Made by a program: the position numbers and the translations under genes
The notes under the pieces: generated by a model
Seen by the model: only the letters and a program-made list of their open reading frames with translations
What the model was told of the DNA's origin: nothing
Databases searched by the model: none
Origin: Monomorium pharaonis
Lineage: Eukaryota > Arthropoda > Insecta > Hymenoptera > Formicidae
NCBI RefSeq assembly: GCF_013373865.1
Contig: NC_050467.1
Span: 32,597,396 to 32,661,395, forward strand
Length of the DNA: 64,000 bases
Reading direction: 5' to 3'
Shown: in pieces, positions 45,400 through 56,769 of the stretch
How the letters are laid out: every line of letters begins with the position of its first letter
Position numbering within the stretch: the stretch's first letter is position 1

Positions 45400-48035
45400 T
45401 CAAAAAAGTAAAAACGGATAACAACAACCCATTAAATCTATCTACCACAATTAACCTGCGTGAAAAATGTATAAAAAAAAAATTAACGAGACTTCGTGTC
45501 CGTAAATACAGAATAAGAAGAAAATGGTCAAAAATATTTGAAGATGAAGACAATCGCAGAATAGGTAAAAATTTACATCATCTTACATCTTTATTTTTAG
45601 TTAAAAGTAAAACTGAGATATTATTTGTTTTAAGTATAGAGATACTATAGAATTAAGTACATGTAGAATAAAATGTATATTTAATACAATATTAATACGA
45701 TATTAATAAGAATATTCATGAAAAGCAATATTTCGACAAACTTGCAGAGCGTATGATGGAAGAACAGGCTGTAGACAGTTCGAGTGATACATCCGAAAAT
45801 TTTGAACAACAGAATAAACGTATGATAAAACATACAGTTGGTACAAGCAGCAATGAACAACATTCTGCAGACTTATCCGATAATATTGATACGAACACTA
45901 ATAATACATCATGTGGTGAGAATGTAAGTCAAATATTTAAAATAATATAATTTGTTAAGTTTCCTACATAAATATTTTGATATTTTTATTATAATAATTT
46001 TAAACTTTATTATTGTTATTAAATACTTGATAAGTGATTTTTTATAATTAACATAATATAAATAACATATAGAATTAAAATAATAAAATCTGATATATAT
46101 AAGATACAGAATACAAATAGATATTAAACAAATATTAATTTTAAAGATTAATTTTGTATTTGATATATTGTTAAAAATTACAATCAAAATTTTTCTTTCG
46201 TAGGATAATAATAAATTCGATGAAAATTGTATAGATTACAATAATGTTGATGTAAATAATATAAATCCTCAAGGTGATTGCGATAATAAAGAAAAATTGG
46301 ACGAAATTAGTGACCTTCGTACATGGGCTGTTGATTGTAATATACCTGCAGCACACTTAGATAAGCTGTTGCATATTTTAAGACGACGTTTAATTCCACA
46401 GTTGCCAAAGTCATCTAAGGTATTTCTTGGTACAAGAACAGCAGATTATAAAATTCAACAATTAGGAGATGGAGAATACATCTATTTTGGAGTAAAGAAA
46501 GGAATTGAAAACATAAATGTTGAATTACATAATGAAGAAATTTATTTAATATTAAATGTAGATGGAATGCCATTATTTCATTCTAGTTTAAAACAGTTAT
46601 GGATAATTTTAGCAAAAATTGACTATTCTCCAGACATTTATAAACCATTTCCTGTTGCTATATATTGTGGTGATCAAAAGCCAAGTACTATCGAATTATT
46701 TTTAGAAGAATTTATTAATGAAATAAATACATTACACAGCGGTGTAGAAATTAATGGTAAACGCCTCAAAATTCTTATAAAATGTTTTACATGCGATACA
46801 CCAGCCAGATCTTTTTTAAAACAATGTAAAGGTCATACTGCTTATTTTGCATGTGAACGATGTGTTGTACGAGGCGAAAGATTTCAAGGTAGAATGATAT
46901 TCCCTTTTGGTAATTATAATAAAAGAACAGACAAAAGTTTTCGAATGCAAGAACAACCTGAGCATCATACTGGAGTTTCACCACTTTTACAAATTAATCC
47001 TCCAATAGACATGATACATCATTTTGTACTCGACTTTATGCATTTGTGCTGTATTGGAATTATGAAAAAATTATTAAAATTTTGGCTTGAAGATTCAGAA
47101 TTCAAATTGAATTATCGGCAAAAACAAATTTTAATAGACAGATCTATAAAAATGTCACAACAAATACCTTGTGAATATCAGCGCAAAACGAGATCATTAG
47201 TAAAATATTTTGCTAAGTTAAAAGCGACTGAGCTCAGATTTATTCTTTTGTATTCTGGACCTGTTCTTTTTAAGAAATTATTAAAGCCAAATCTTTACAA
47301 ACATTTTTTATTAAACATTTTCACACTGCATGTCGTCTATTATCATGTGATGAATACGCTTTAAGACATTCTGAAAAAGCCAAAATATATCTTAATACAT
47401 TTGTTAAATTATCCCAAAAATATTATGGAAAAAAATCACAATCAATAAATATGCATAATTTAACACATTTGGTTGATGATGTTACAAACTTAAAATATAA
47501 TTTAAGCAAACTAACTTGTTTTCCTTTTGAAAATGCTCTGGGTAATATAAAAAAACTTGTTCGTTCAGGAAACCATGTTCTAGCTCAAATATGTCGTAGA
47601 CTTCATGAACAATATCTTTTAAACAAAGAAATACTTATGATTCCATCTGAAATACAAATAGTTTAAGAAAAACTGTTAGATAATACTTTTAGTATTAGCT
47701 CATTAAAATATAAAGAATTTACAATAAAAAATGCTTATCCTGATAATGTATTACTTTTGAAAGATGGAACATGCGTTATGGTAAAACTTTTGTTAAGACC
47801 GATTAATTCGTTAAACATTATGATAACAGGTAAAGAATTGAAGAAAGAACAACCTATGTATAGGTACCCATTTACATCAGAGCGTATAAATGTATGGAAA
47901 ATTAAAGATACCGATATCACTAAAGAAATTAATGTATCATTAAAAGATGTAAAATGTAAATTAGTAATGTTACATACAAGAGATAAGCCAGATGAAATTA
48001 AAACCATTTATGTTATGCCCTTACTTCACACATGA
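45400..48035 (+). pseudogene. Tnp2/DUF4218-like transposase, three exons, one frameshift and one stop
   Basis: Exon 1 ends at 45564 (donor TAG|GTAAAA); it has an A-run near 45470 across which the frame changes, and its start is uncertain. Exon 2 is 45748-45923 and exon 3 starts 46204; phases agree. The 46204-47364 frame shows LRTWAVDCNIPAAHLDKLLHI, ILNVDGMPLFHSS, PVAIYCGDQKPS, CFTCDTPARSFLK, GHTAYFACERC and MIHHFVLDFMHLCCIGIMKKLL, a pattern I know from insect transposase-domain proteins. Near 47318 the frame shifts. The next frame has HNLTHLVDDV and CFPFENALGNIKKLVRSGN (DUF4218-like), a TAA at 47664, then continues to 48035. Superfamily (En/Spm-like) is probable, not certain. Confidence 0.75.
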
Positions 48036-48715
48036 TAAAAATATATCAGAATTTATAATGTATTCATTTATAATTTTATTTTTTAAGAATTATGACGTAC
48101 ATTACATATATATATACTTACCTGCAAGCTTATGATGATTCGTTACACACAAAATACTAAATATTATTATATTTTGCAATAATATAAAAAGAAATACTGT
48201 AACTATACGATATCTTTATAATGTTATTCTAAAAATAAGAATTGAAACAAATTAAAGCTGTTATAACTATGTAAAATTTACTGTAAATAAATGTATTGAA
48301 AAAACATAAAAAAAATTTTAATGTTGTAAAATGTTTCTGCGCTACTAAAAGATATCACATTTATAATATGTAATATTACATTATTATAAAATAAAGTATA
48401 TGAAATATACAATAGCCTTAATAAGCAAAAAACGTTAAACCAGTATTTAAAAATATTAATTTTATGTAAATTGTAACATTTTGATGTTTTCTAATATTTT
48501 ATATACACTACTATAAAATTTAATATTTCATATAATACATTATGTTATAATGTATATAAATGTTACAAAAATTTACATAAGATTATTATTTTAAAATGTC
48601 TGTTTTATGTTTCTTGCTCGTTAGAACTACATATGTTTGTACTATTTGAAAACTTTTAAAGTTTACGAATTTGCCTTTTAAATTTTCTTTACTTGATCAG
48701 GTGCTTGATTAATGT

Positions 48716-49275
48716 AGGCCAAATTATGGCAGGCCTTAGTAGGAGCATTAATATGGATACTTATTCAGGGCCTGTTTAGGAAATTCTAGTCAGAATTTAC
48801 CTTTCTGGGTTCTGTCCAGGCCCAATTATGGCAGGCCTTGGTAGGGGCATCCACGTGAGTGCCTACTCAAGGCTTGTTTAGGAAATTCTAGTCAGAATTT
48901 ACCTTTCTAGGTTCTGTCTAGGCTCAATTATGGCAAGCCTTGGTAGGGGCATCCACATGAGTGCCTACTCAAGGCTTGTTTAGGAAATTCTAGTCAGAAT
49001 TTACCTTTCTGGGTTCTGTCTAGGCTCAATTATGGCAAGCCTTGGTAGGGGCATCCACATGAGTGCCTACTCAAGGCTTGTTTAGGAAATTCTAGTCAGA
49101 ATTTATCTTTCTGGATTCTGTCCAGGCCCAATTATGGCAGTCCTATTTTATGACATACCTATTTAGGCCCAATGTTGGCAGGCCTATTTTAGGGCATGCC
49201 TATTTAGGCCCAATATTGGCAGATCTATTTTAGGGCATGCTTATCTAGGCACTTTACAGACTTGGGACATGCCTC
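48716..49275. repeat. Right subterminal repeats, about 102-bp unit x 4 plus shorter units
   Basis: Units starting AGGCCCAATTATGGCAGGCC occur at about 48716, 48818, 48919, 49021 and 49123 (period about 102 bp) with the constant block GGAAATTCTAGTCAGAATTTACC. Then three shorter units of TATTTAGGCCCAAT-TTGGCAG follow up to the TIR. 48.04-48.7 kb before it is AT-rich spacer without a gene. Confidence 0.92.
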
Positions 49276-49707
49276 AACAAAGTTCTACCCGGGAACAGAT
49301 GATATAACTATTATAGAAAGACAGTTCCATTAATTATGAAGTCAACAAGAATATAATTCCAAAGTTTTTAAACGAAATTCGAAGTCCTTCTGACACTGGT
49401 GGATTCTAGGGGGAGAGGTTTGGGGTTAACCTCCTTATTTTATTCCAGTTTATTTTTCTTATTCTGACGCTACAAAAAGAAAATATATTTTTTGTTCATG
49501 TCATTTCTTTAGATAATTGAAAAGAGAAAAGAATCTATCGTCTTAACTCTTTCCCGACCATCATGGATATTTCGTGTCCAATCTTTTTTTTTGTTTATTA
49601 AAATAATTCAAGATATTTGATTGATATATAGATAGTTATTTGCATCTCTATTTTTATTAATGTTAATGTTCATTGATTATACACACATAATATTCGTATG
49701 TTTATAC

Positions 49708-51610
49708 CTGTTGCACCGAATTATTCTCTGAATGATTTCTTTTCTTTAGAGTACGAGTGACATTTATAATTGTTGCCAATGGTAAATGTCCATCTATCTT
49801 TGAAAGATCTTTTATGTTTTGTACAATAAAACATGGTGGATCAACTGTAGAAAAATATATTGTGAAGTTGTTATAAAAATATAATATCATTTTATGTATA
49901 GAAATAAAAACAAATTTAAATTTATATTTTATCGATAATAAAAAACAGTTTAAGTGTTACGCATTTGGTAATTCCCTTCTATATAAATAATAGAAGAAAA
50001 TATGAATAAACAATAATGTTATTGTTATTGTTGTTGTTGTTGTTGTTAAAAACTTTAGGGAATTAAAAAAAATAAACTATTATTTTTACATTATCACAGA
50101 AATTATAAAAAATCGACATATAAGATGACTTTCAGTAGTGGGTAAGATGACAAAAAAAGTCAAATTAGGTTAAAAATGTACTTTTTATAAATAAAAAAAT
50201 TTATAATATTACACTATATTACTTTTGTATTGTAACGTAGTTTTAAAGCCTTTAATGAGTTTAACAATGGCTCATCATTGGTTATTAGCTTTGAGAAATT
50301 AACAATTCGTCATCTTACCCATTTTATTGTTATTGTTATTGTTGTGATTGTTATTAAGTTGTTGTTGTTGTTTGTTATTTATTTCTCGGTTTTTAAATTC
50401 TTACTGTAGATACTAAAAGCTTTAGGGAATTAAAAAAAAAAGATTATTATTTTTACATTATCACAGAAATTATGAAAAATCGATATGTAAAATTACTTTC
50501 AGAAGTAGGTAAAATGACAAAAAAGTCAAATTAAGTTAAAAATGTATTTCTTATAAATAAAACAATTTATTATATTAAACTATATTATTTTTGTATTGCA
50601 ACGCAATTTTAAAGCCTTTAATGAGTAAACATCGGCTCATTATTGGTTATTAGCTTTGAGAAATTAACAATTTGTCATCTTACCCACACTTTGTCATCTT
50701 ACTCCTTTTCCCCCTAATTTTATAATAAATATTTATTTTATTATAAAGTAATGACTAATTTTATTATCATGCTTACATAAACTATTTTTATCATAAAAAT
50801 AAATTTTGAAATAAAGTAAATTTTATTATTAGTAAATGTAAATGTAAATGTAATTATTAGTAAATGTAAATTACCTGTAGTTTGTATTGCACCAATTATT
50901 TTAAGTTTGTCACCTTTTCTTAAATCAAGGTCACGATAATTCTCTTCATTAAAATTTATTATGTGAATTTCTAATTTAAATTCGCCATCAGTTAACGATC
51001 CGCAACCGATTATTTTGTTTAATTTATTGTTGTAAACTTTTGCGAAGTTCGTCTTCATATAACCCTCTAAGACTATGAGTAGATATTTAAAGTGTAAATA
51101 AACATAACATTATACATAAAAAATTGTTAAATTTATTTACATACAGTTAAAAAGAGACGGTTTTTTTAAATAAAACACCAAAGTTATTATAACAAAAAAA
51201 TGATTTTTAAGGATTGTAAAATAATAATGACAAAAATGATATTTGAATCATGTTAAATATATATTCTTTTTGTTAATACTATTTGATTAGTTAATAATAT
51301 TAATAAAAAGATTTATCTTTATGTTATACGTCTTATAGGTCTAAACTTATTATAGTATAAATGCATTATTATAGCATAAATAAATTATTATGTAATAAAT
51401 TGATAATCCTGCAAAACTTACTAACACGTGTTGACGTGTTTAAGAAATCGGAAAACTGAATATGTTCTGGTTCTATATTGGATGAACTTAATAATTTATA
51501 TTTTCCTAAATTTGACACGATCGTATTGGAACGAATTTGTAGTTCGTAAGGAACATTACCGTTATTAAATTGATTAGTGATTGCATTGGGTATCATAGGA
51601 AAAATCGAGG
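49708..51610 (-). CDS. RPA-like OB-fold gene, copy B (exons 3-5 only)
   Basis: Three exons homologous to copy A: about 51610-51422 (QFNNGNVPYELQIRSNTIVSNLGKY), 51072-50875 (198 bp, exactly the length of exon 4 in copy A; GDKLKIIGAIQTT) and 49844-49708 (VDPPCFIVQNIKDLSKIDGHLP). Donor/acceptor positions and phases match copy A and no stop lies inside. The homologues of exons 1-2 (the OB-fold start) are absent; the sequence just upstream is the end of a DUF4806-like gene. So this copy is a 5'-truncated or chimeric gene. The donor after 49708 points to lost downstream exons. Confidence 0.5.
50020..50696. repeat. Tandem duplication of a 280-bp block, each headed by a TTG-rich microsatellite
   Basis: Blocks at about 50046-50330 and 50415-50696 share phrases in order: CTTTAGGGAATTAAAAA, ATTATCACAGAAATTAT, GACTTTCAG-like, TTTTAAAGCCTTTAATGAG, GGTTATTAGCTTTGAGAAAT, GTCATCTTACCC. 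Each follows a (TTG)/(TTATTG) simple repeat. It lies in the intron between exons 4 and 5 of RPA-like copy B. Confidence 0.88.
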
Positions 51611-51631
51611 CTTGCGTTCATTTCTTTGCAA

Positions 51632-53900
51632 TTAATTTATAAAGAATTGTGTATTTCCAGCTATTTGACTCCCTAGCACTCTTAATTTATCAGAATAAGT
51701 CCTAACTATGAAATAATACAATATATTTTACCGATCATTGTTGTTGCAATTCGACGAGTAGACATTTTTTGTTTAGTTCCTCTTTGTCCTTTCCAGTTGA
51801 AGAAACTTGCCAAATTGTCATCGAGAACCGCGCGGAGTATCGAAGTTACTTGTTTTTTATCGGAGTCACCCGAAATATGCAAATGTAGAGCATTGACCTA
51901 AAAAATTGTATAAAATTATAGCTGATTCTTAATAAAACTATTATATTGTCCTGTAATTTCTATCAGATAAACTACTGCTTTATATTGCAAAATTACATTA
52001 AGGTTATATTGTGAATCGATAGTATTGCACCTTGGTTACTATTGGATGATGTACACGTACTGTTTTTTTACTTTTACTATCTATACAGATATTCATTATT
52101 CATTCATTATTTATTCAAACGTCTTAAATAATTTCCAACACATTTCTCTGATAATTCTACAAAAATAGGATCAATTTTGATCGATTTTTTAAAATTTTCA
52201 AAAAATAATTTTAGAGATATTTTTTATATTACTGATAAATACCAATAGAATAATAATAGCAAATAATAAAAGGCCAAAAACAAGACAATGATACGGATAA
52301 TAAAATTAGTAGGTCAAAAATTCCATTTTATACAATTACAATAAACATTTCTTTGGGGTTCCGTACGGGGTTCGCGAGTAGAGAGAAATCAATGAAAATA
52401 AAAGAGTATAGGAAAGAAAAAACATCGTTCGGATGCATCTGGACTTAAATATGAATTGTATCGTATTGCTAAGAAATATGATCTATAAAAAAATGCAGTA
52501 AAATATATTTAAACTTTAGTAGCACAATTTAGCGCACAATTAGTGTACATAAATGAATCGAAAAGCAAAGATTTCTTCTTAAAAAAAAATTGTTTGATTT
52601 TATTTTGTTAAGATTTTGTTCAGTATATATTTTAGAAGTGATTATTTTTAAACGGTACAAAAACTATTGAACAATGATAATTTTATATTGTTTACTACAG
52701 CGAGGTGGAATATAATTAAACCCAATTGATCACATTGGGTCATTTTTAACCTGTTTCATTTTTAACGATGCGTGTGTGCGCGCAATTCTTATGTAAAAAA
52801 AATTTTTTATTAATTGTTGTTATAAATTATGTTATAAATTTAAAAAATGTATTATAGATAAGTAAAAATAGAGATCTCAATAAGCATTCATAAATTTTTT
52901 CAATTTTTTTAGCACTTTAGGACTTTGAAAATCGTGGACAAGTGTTGAATGTGTGATTTTTAAAGGTGCCTTACAATAATAATTAACACTAAAGATGCCT
53001 AAAAATAGTGCGACCAATTGGGATTAAATATATTTTTCCGTAAGAAAATGCAGCATTAGATAAAAAAAATATCTTACAACTTCTGACTGAAAAGTAGTGT
53101 CTTGTTTCAGCTTCTTTTCCATTGCGTGTAAATCGTCTAGATTTTTTAGTGGAAACTCATCCAAGATAGAAGACTTGTTAATTTCCAGTCTCTTCGGTGT
53201 TTCTGGTACAGTTTCCATAAAACTTTCCAGATTTTTATCTATTTTTCTCAACATTAATTTGCATGAAGCCACTTCAGCTAAAAGCAGATTGATTTGATAA
53301 ATGTTATTAAATTAATGTTATAATTAATGTTATAAGCGAGAATAAAAATAAAAAAGCTTATCGCATACGACATATTTAAACATACTATTGAGATAGCAAA
53401 TCGCATTGGCTACAAAATTTAAAGATGCTTCTCCATCTTCAGTGTATGTGCATTTGTGTTTTATGTTTAAAGGTATTAGACATCTCTTCTTTTGAACAGT
53501 TTCTTTATTTGTATCCATTCTTGATTTTGTTTTTTTAGACTTTAATGTAAACTGTTCCGTTATGCTCTCATCTGGAAACTTCTCATTTGCGGACTTATTT
53601 TCTTTAGACGATTCTTGCGATACATCGTTATTCAAAGATATCAATGTTTGGCGTTTGTGACCTTGGTTATCAGTTGCAGCATTCTTTGAGTCAGGAAATG
53701 AAAATTTTGGAATGGGCGGTAACAGTTGTTTTTTTCAAATATGTTTTTTGTGAGTGTTTTCTTTGTTAGACGCAACGAATCTGTCGGTTGTTTTTTTTAA
53801 TCGTTTGCCTTTACCTTTCTCTTTTTAATCTGAATGTAAGGACGCATTTGGATTTTTCGCTAATTTTATAAGGATTCTCATGCCCCGATCATAGTTTTCT
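51632..53900 (-). pseudogene. DUF4806-like gene, copy B, decayed
   Basis: Recognisable exons: from about 53900 (AENYDRGMRILIKLAKNPNAS), down to 53386; 53277-53078 (FPLKNLDDLHAMEKKLKQDTTF); 51897-51732 (HISGDSDKKQVTSILRAVLDDNLASFFNWKG). Two in-frame stops are present in the first segment, TAA 53825-53827 and TGA 53735-53737. The later junctions agree in phase (53386 to 53277 phase 1; 53078 to 51897 phase 0). A possible last piece (51705-51632) would need a 26-bp intron, too short to trust. The start exon is missing; an LTR-like block begins at 53990, right beside a GTAAGC donor. Homologous to the gene at 42.4-44.2 kb. Confidence 0.6.
51900..53077. other. AT-rich intron-like spacer of DUF4806-like copy B
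   Basis: About 1.2 kb between two exons with matching phase. AT-rich, with no gene and no clear repeat. Confidence 0.4.
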
Positions 53901-54176
53901 GCAACATATAGTATGTTATACAGTAGAAAGAGTGTGTAAACAAATTGTATTTTATATATTAAAAACATTATCTTATTGTAAAGCTTACTGTTACGTCCGA
54001 TATTTCGGTGTGGGTGGACGGTAAGGGATGAAATAGAGGATGTTGATTTCACCCTGCAAGAGGAAATAAGAGAGAGAAGAGACAAAAAATTTTGTGTGTT
54101 ACCTTATGTACATTTTATTTATTCTGGAGCCTATTTTACTGTGCACGGCTTCCAGACTTGCCTTTCTGGTGAAGGC

Positions 54177-54569
54177 TTATGGGCTACAGTATATCCGGGG
54201 GGGGGGGGGGAACAATAAATGCACGGTCCCGCGGAGGGGTTCGTTTTGCGATATCTGACACCTCGATCTAGTGGCGAGTGCTTGGGGAGGTTTTACTTGG
54301 TATCGGACGGGTACCGGTCGTGTCCGGATCCTTGTCGGAGCGATATCGGAACCTTGCGGTTTCGCGGGTTGTCTTTGGGAGGTTTTTATTATTTTTTTCG
54401 GAGGGGGTAGCGCGAATGGGCCCGGTGAAGGAGGGTCCCAGTAGGTTGTGTTGACAGCGTCCGGAAATGGAGTTCGGTCGAAGACCGATGGGTCGAACTC
54501 TCCGAAAAAGTAGTATTCCTTTTTTAAGCGTTTTAGGTACGCCCTCCATCCGCCTTTATTTTTGCCCAT
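54177..54569 (-). CDS. Unidentified 130-codon ORF, Pro-rich C-terminus
   Basis: Open from ATG 54569 (MGKNKGGWRAYLKRLKKEYYFF) to 54177. The N-terminal half is basic and aromatic (FGEFDPSVFDRTPFPDAV) and the rest is Pro/Arg-rich. The C-terminal codons run into the poly-G tract, which suggests a random extension. I do not recognise it; it may be a gag-like remnant of the surrounding LTR-like block, or no gene. Confidence 0.25.
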   Translation of the reverse strand: MGKNKGGWRAYLKRLKKEYYFFGEFDPSVFDRTPFPDAVNTTYWDPPSPGPFALPPPKKIIKTSQRQPAKPQGSDIAPTRIRTRPVPVRYQVKPPQALATRSRCQISQNEPLRGTVHLLFPPPPRIYCSP

Positions 54570-54734
54570 GATCTTTCTAAAAATGTGGTAGCCATGTTAA
54601 TTTCCTTGATAGATTGCGATAGAAATTTTTATCTTAATGGTGAGTGTAAGGTTATTTTTATAAATGATTTTTAGCTGTAAGAAGTTCGATATAAGGTGAT
54701 GAAAAAAAAAGGGGGGGGGTAAGGAATTACAACA

Positions 54735-54965
54735 GTAACGCGCCTTAGACAGGCCAAGCGCGATACTGAATGGTGAAGGAACGGAAGAAATTTGTCGATA
54801 GTAACGTGCCTCAGACAGGCCAAGCACGTTACTGAATGGAGAAAGAACGGAAAAATTTGTGATGGTAACGTGCCTTAGTCAGGCCAAGCACGTTACTGAA
54901 TGGAGAAGGAATGGAAAAATTTGTGATGGTAACGTGCCTCAGACAGGCCAAGCACGGCACCGTGA
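54735..54965. repeat. Minisatellite of four 64-66 bp units, each with a palindromic core
   Basis: Units start at 54735, 54801, 54865 and 54929. Each contains GTAACGTGCC, a short CAGGCC-containing spacer, then GCACGTTAC, so that the unit can fold on itself; then TGAATGGAGAAGGAACGG. The first unit carries matching changes in both halves (GTAACGCGCC and GCGCGATAC). Confidence 0.93.
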
Positions 54966-55320
54966 ATGAAAAGATGGGAGAGTGATATGGGGAAGAAAAT
55001 AAGAATTTACAGAGATTTTTGCCGAAGTCGAGTATAATTTCCGATCCTTCTTACAGTTTATACAGTATTGTATATAATTTCGCTGTAGAACCCTTCTGTG
55101 TGATCTGTTTGGTCAGAGTAACTTCTGCCAGACTATCGGATTAACAAGGGGACCTTACGGGTCATGGAACACCGATTTTTTTTATACTTATAGGATTTGA
55201 AGATCAGTACCCGGACTTCAATTTCCTAAAGCAGTACGACGCGCTTCTCAAAAATACTCGAGAAAATTGATTTTGAAAATTTCCGATATCTGTAAGTACA
55301 GAAAATTTTAACCTATTGTC

Positions 55321-55398
55321 AGAGCCGCTCGTAGCCGAGCGCACAGAGCTCTAGTTTCGTAAGCGCGGAGTCGCTGGTTCGATTCTCGCTTTGGCCTC
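55321..55398 (+). ncRNA. tRNA-like sequence in left palindrome arm
   Basis: Carries an A-box-like TAGCCGAGCGCA and a B-box GGTTCGATTCT, spaced about 35 bp apart as in a tRNA, then a T run. A clean cloverleaf does not fold: the acceptor and D stems pair poorly. It therefore looks like a tRNA-derived SINE head rather than a working tRNA gene. Confidence 0.55.
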
Positions 55399-55897
55399 AA
55401 TTTTTTTTTCATAAGTTAATAAAGTTTTTTTTTTTAATCCTATATCTTAACATTTATCAAATTGAAATGCTAATTAATTATTAAATATTTATTTGTTATT
55501 TTTTAAATAAAAATTAACATTTTTTTATTTTTAATTACTACTTGATTGAAAATGCGAATATTTATAATAAATTAAAATTTGGTACAAAAAATGGAAAACA
55601 TTAAAGAAAATGAAATACTTTTTAAGAGATTACGAGTAAATACAAAAATAATATAAAAAACAAAAATAATATTTATAAAAATGGTTGTTTAATTTTTATG
55701 AATTATTAATTCATGTATGTTATAAAATATATTAATAATAAATACATTTGACATTACTCGTCAGTATTACATGAGCCAATTTAATTTTTATTTAAAAAAT
55801 AACGAATAAATATTTAATAATTAATTAGCATTTCAATTTGATAAATGTTAAGATATAGGATTAAAAAAAAACTTTATTAACTTATGAAAAAAAAATT

Positions 55898-55975
55898 GAG
55901 GCCAGAGCGAGAATCGAACCAGCGACTCCGCGCTTACGAAACTAGAGCTCTGTGCGCTCGGCTACGAGCGGCTCT
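55898..55975 (-). ncRNA. tRNA-like sequence in right palindrome arm
   Basis: Inverted copy of 55321-55398, differing at about one position (TCTGGC here against TTTGGC). It has the same A- and B-box-like elements on the opposite strand, so any Pol III transcripts of the two arms would converge. Confidence 0.55.
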
Positions 55976-56769
55976 GACAATAGGTTAAAATTTTCTGTAC
56001 TTACAGATATCGGAAATTTTCAAAATCGATTTTCTCGAGTATTTTTGAGAAGCGCGTCGTACTGCTTTAGGAAATTGAAGTCCGGGTACTGATCTTCAAA
56101 TCCTATAAGTATAAAAAAAATCGGTGTTCCATGACCCGTAAGGTCCCCTTGTAAGACTAGTCGAATTTCACCAAATTTCGCTCGCTTATATATCATTAGC
56201 TTGGTGATGGTGCGGCGAGAGGATAACAAAATTCGGGGAAATTAGGGTGGTAAATCGTGGAGTAATTTGTTGATTATTTCCGAAATTGTTACTATTATTT
56301 AAAGAAATCATCTGTAATACATTATTTTAACTTGCTATCAATATTCTTTTGTCGCCTTGTTCCTATCTTTGTTACTTTAGGAATTATTAATCCGCCCTTT
56401 TTTCACTATAGAGATTTATAAGACTTTCCGTAGCGCATGCTGGTTCCGCGTGATTAATAGTATGAATGAAGTTGTACTTAAATCGCGAGATTTCATTTAT
56501 AAATATTAAGATTAGGAAAAAGGCAACTGTATTTTAAAGCATATCTCCCTTTTTCTTTTCTTTTTGACCATCATTAAGTAAAGAGAAGGTTTAACTAATT
56601 TAATCTATTGTTTAGTTGATACTTTATAGCTGTTTAGATTTTTACATGTGTTTTCTCCAGAATTGTATTTTGATAGCAATTGTGTGTATAAATTCGACTC
56701 CAGGATTTATCCCTTTTTCCGATGTCCTCTTAATCCGCGTGATTACAATCAAATTATAATATTAATAAT

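Larger units (their letters stand above)
41615..49293. mobile_element. 7.7-kb DNA transposon with Tnp2-like transposase and DUF4806-like cargo gene
   Basis: CCCGGGTAGAACTTT at 41615-41629 recurs inverted at 49279-49293. Just inside each end lie subterminal tandem repeats rich in AGGCCC and TGGCATGCC/TGGCAGGCC phrases, an arrangement typical of En/Spm-like elements. Between them are two divergent genes: a DUF4806-like gene (-, 42.36-44.21 kb) and a Tnp2/DUF4218-like transposase (+, 45.4-48.0 kb), separated by a CpG-rich region. No target duplication could be assigned with certainty (AA flanks both ends). Element boundaries are inferred from the TIR pair and the matching subterminal motifs. Confidence 0.7.
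53990..55145. mobile_element. LTR-like or foldback block with TGTTA...TAACA ends
   Basis: The left end TGTTACGTCCGATA and right end TATCGGATTAACA are imperfect inverts and give the TG...CA ends typical of an LTR. Inside are a GC-richer segment with an unidentified ORF, a homopolymer G run (54197-54209) and a minisatellite. No target duplication is visible, so the boundaries are tentative. It could be a solo LTR or part of a larger element. Confidence 0.4.
55144..56152. mobile_element. 1-kb palindrome: 374-bp inverted arms around a 263-bp loop
   Basis: The left arm (55144-55517) and right arm (55781-56152) are almost identical inverted copies, starting ACAAGGGGACC and ending GGTCCCCTTGT. I see only a few single-base differences and a small difference in T-run length. 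Each arm carries a tRNA-like sequence followed by an A/T run. The loop is AT-rich without a gene. A frame on the - strand (56229-56020) crosses the outer arm (GFEDQYPDFNFLKQYDALLKNTREN), but its meaning is unknown. Confidence 0.9.

Noticed and set aside
45681..45898. Cys/Phe-rich frames on the - strand over exon 2 of the Tnp2-like transposase
   Set aside because: Shadows of a coding exon with good splice sites on the + strand.
55321..55398. A functional tRNA gene
   Set aside because: A- and B-box-like elements are present, but the acceptor and D stems do not pair well and an identical inverted copy exists in a repeat arm.
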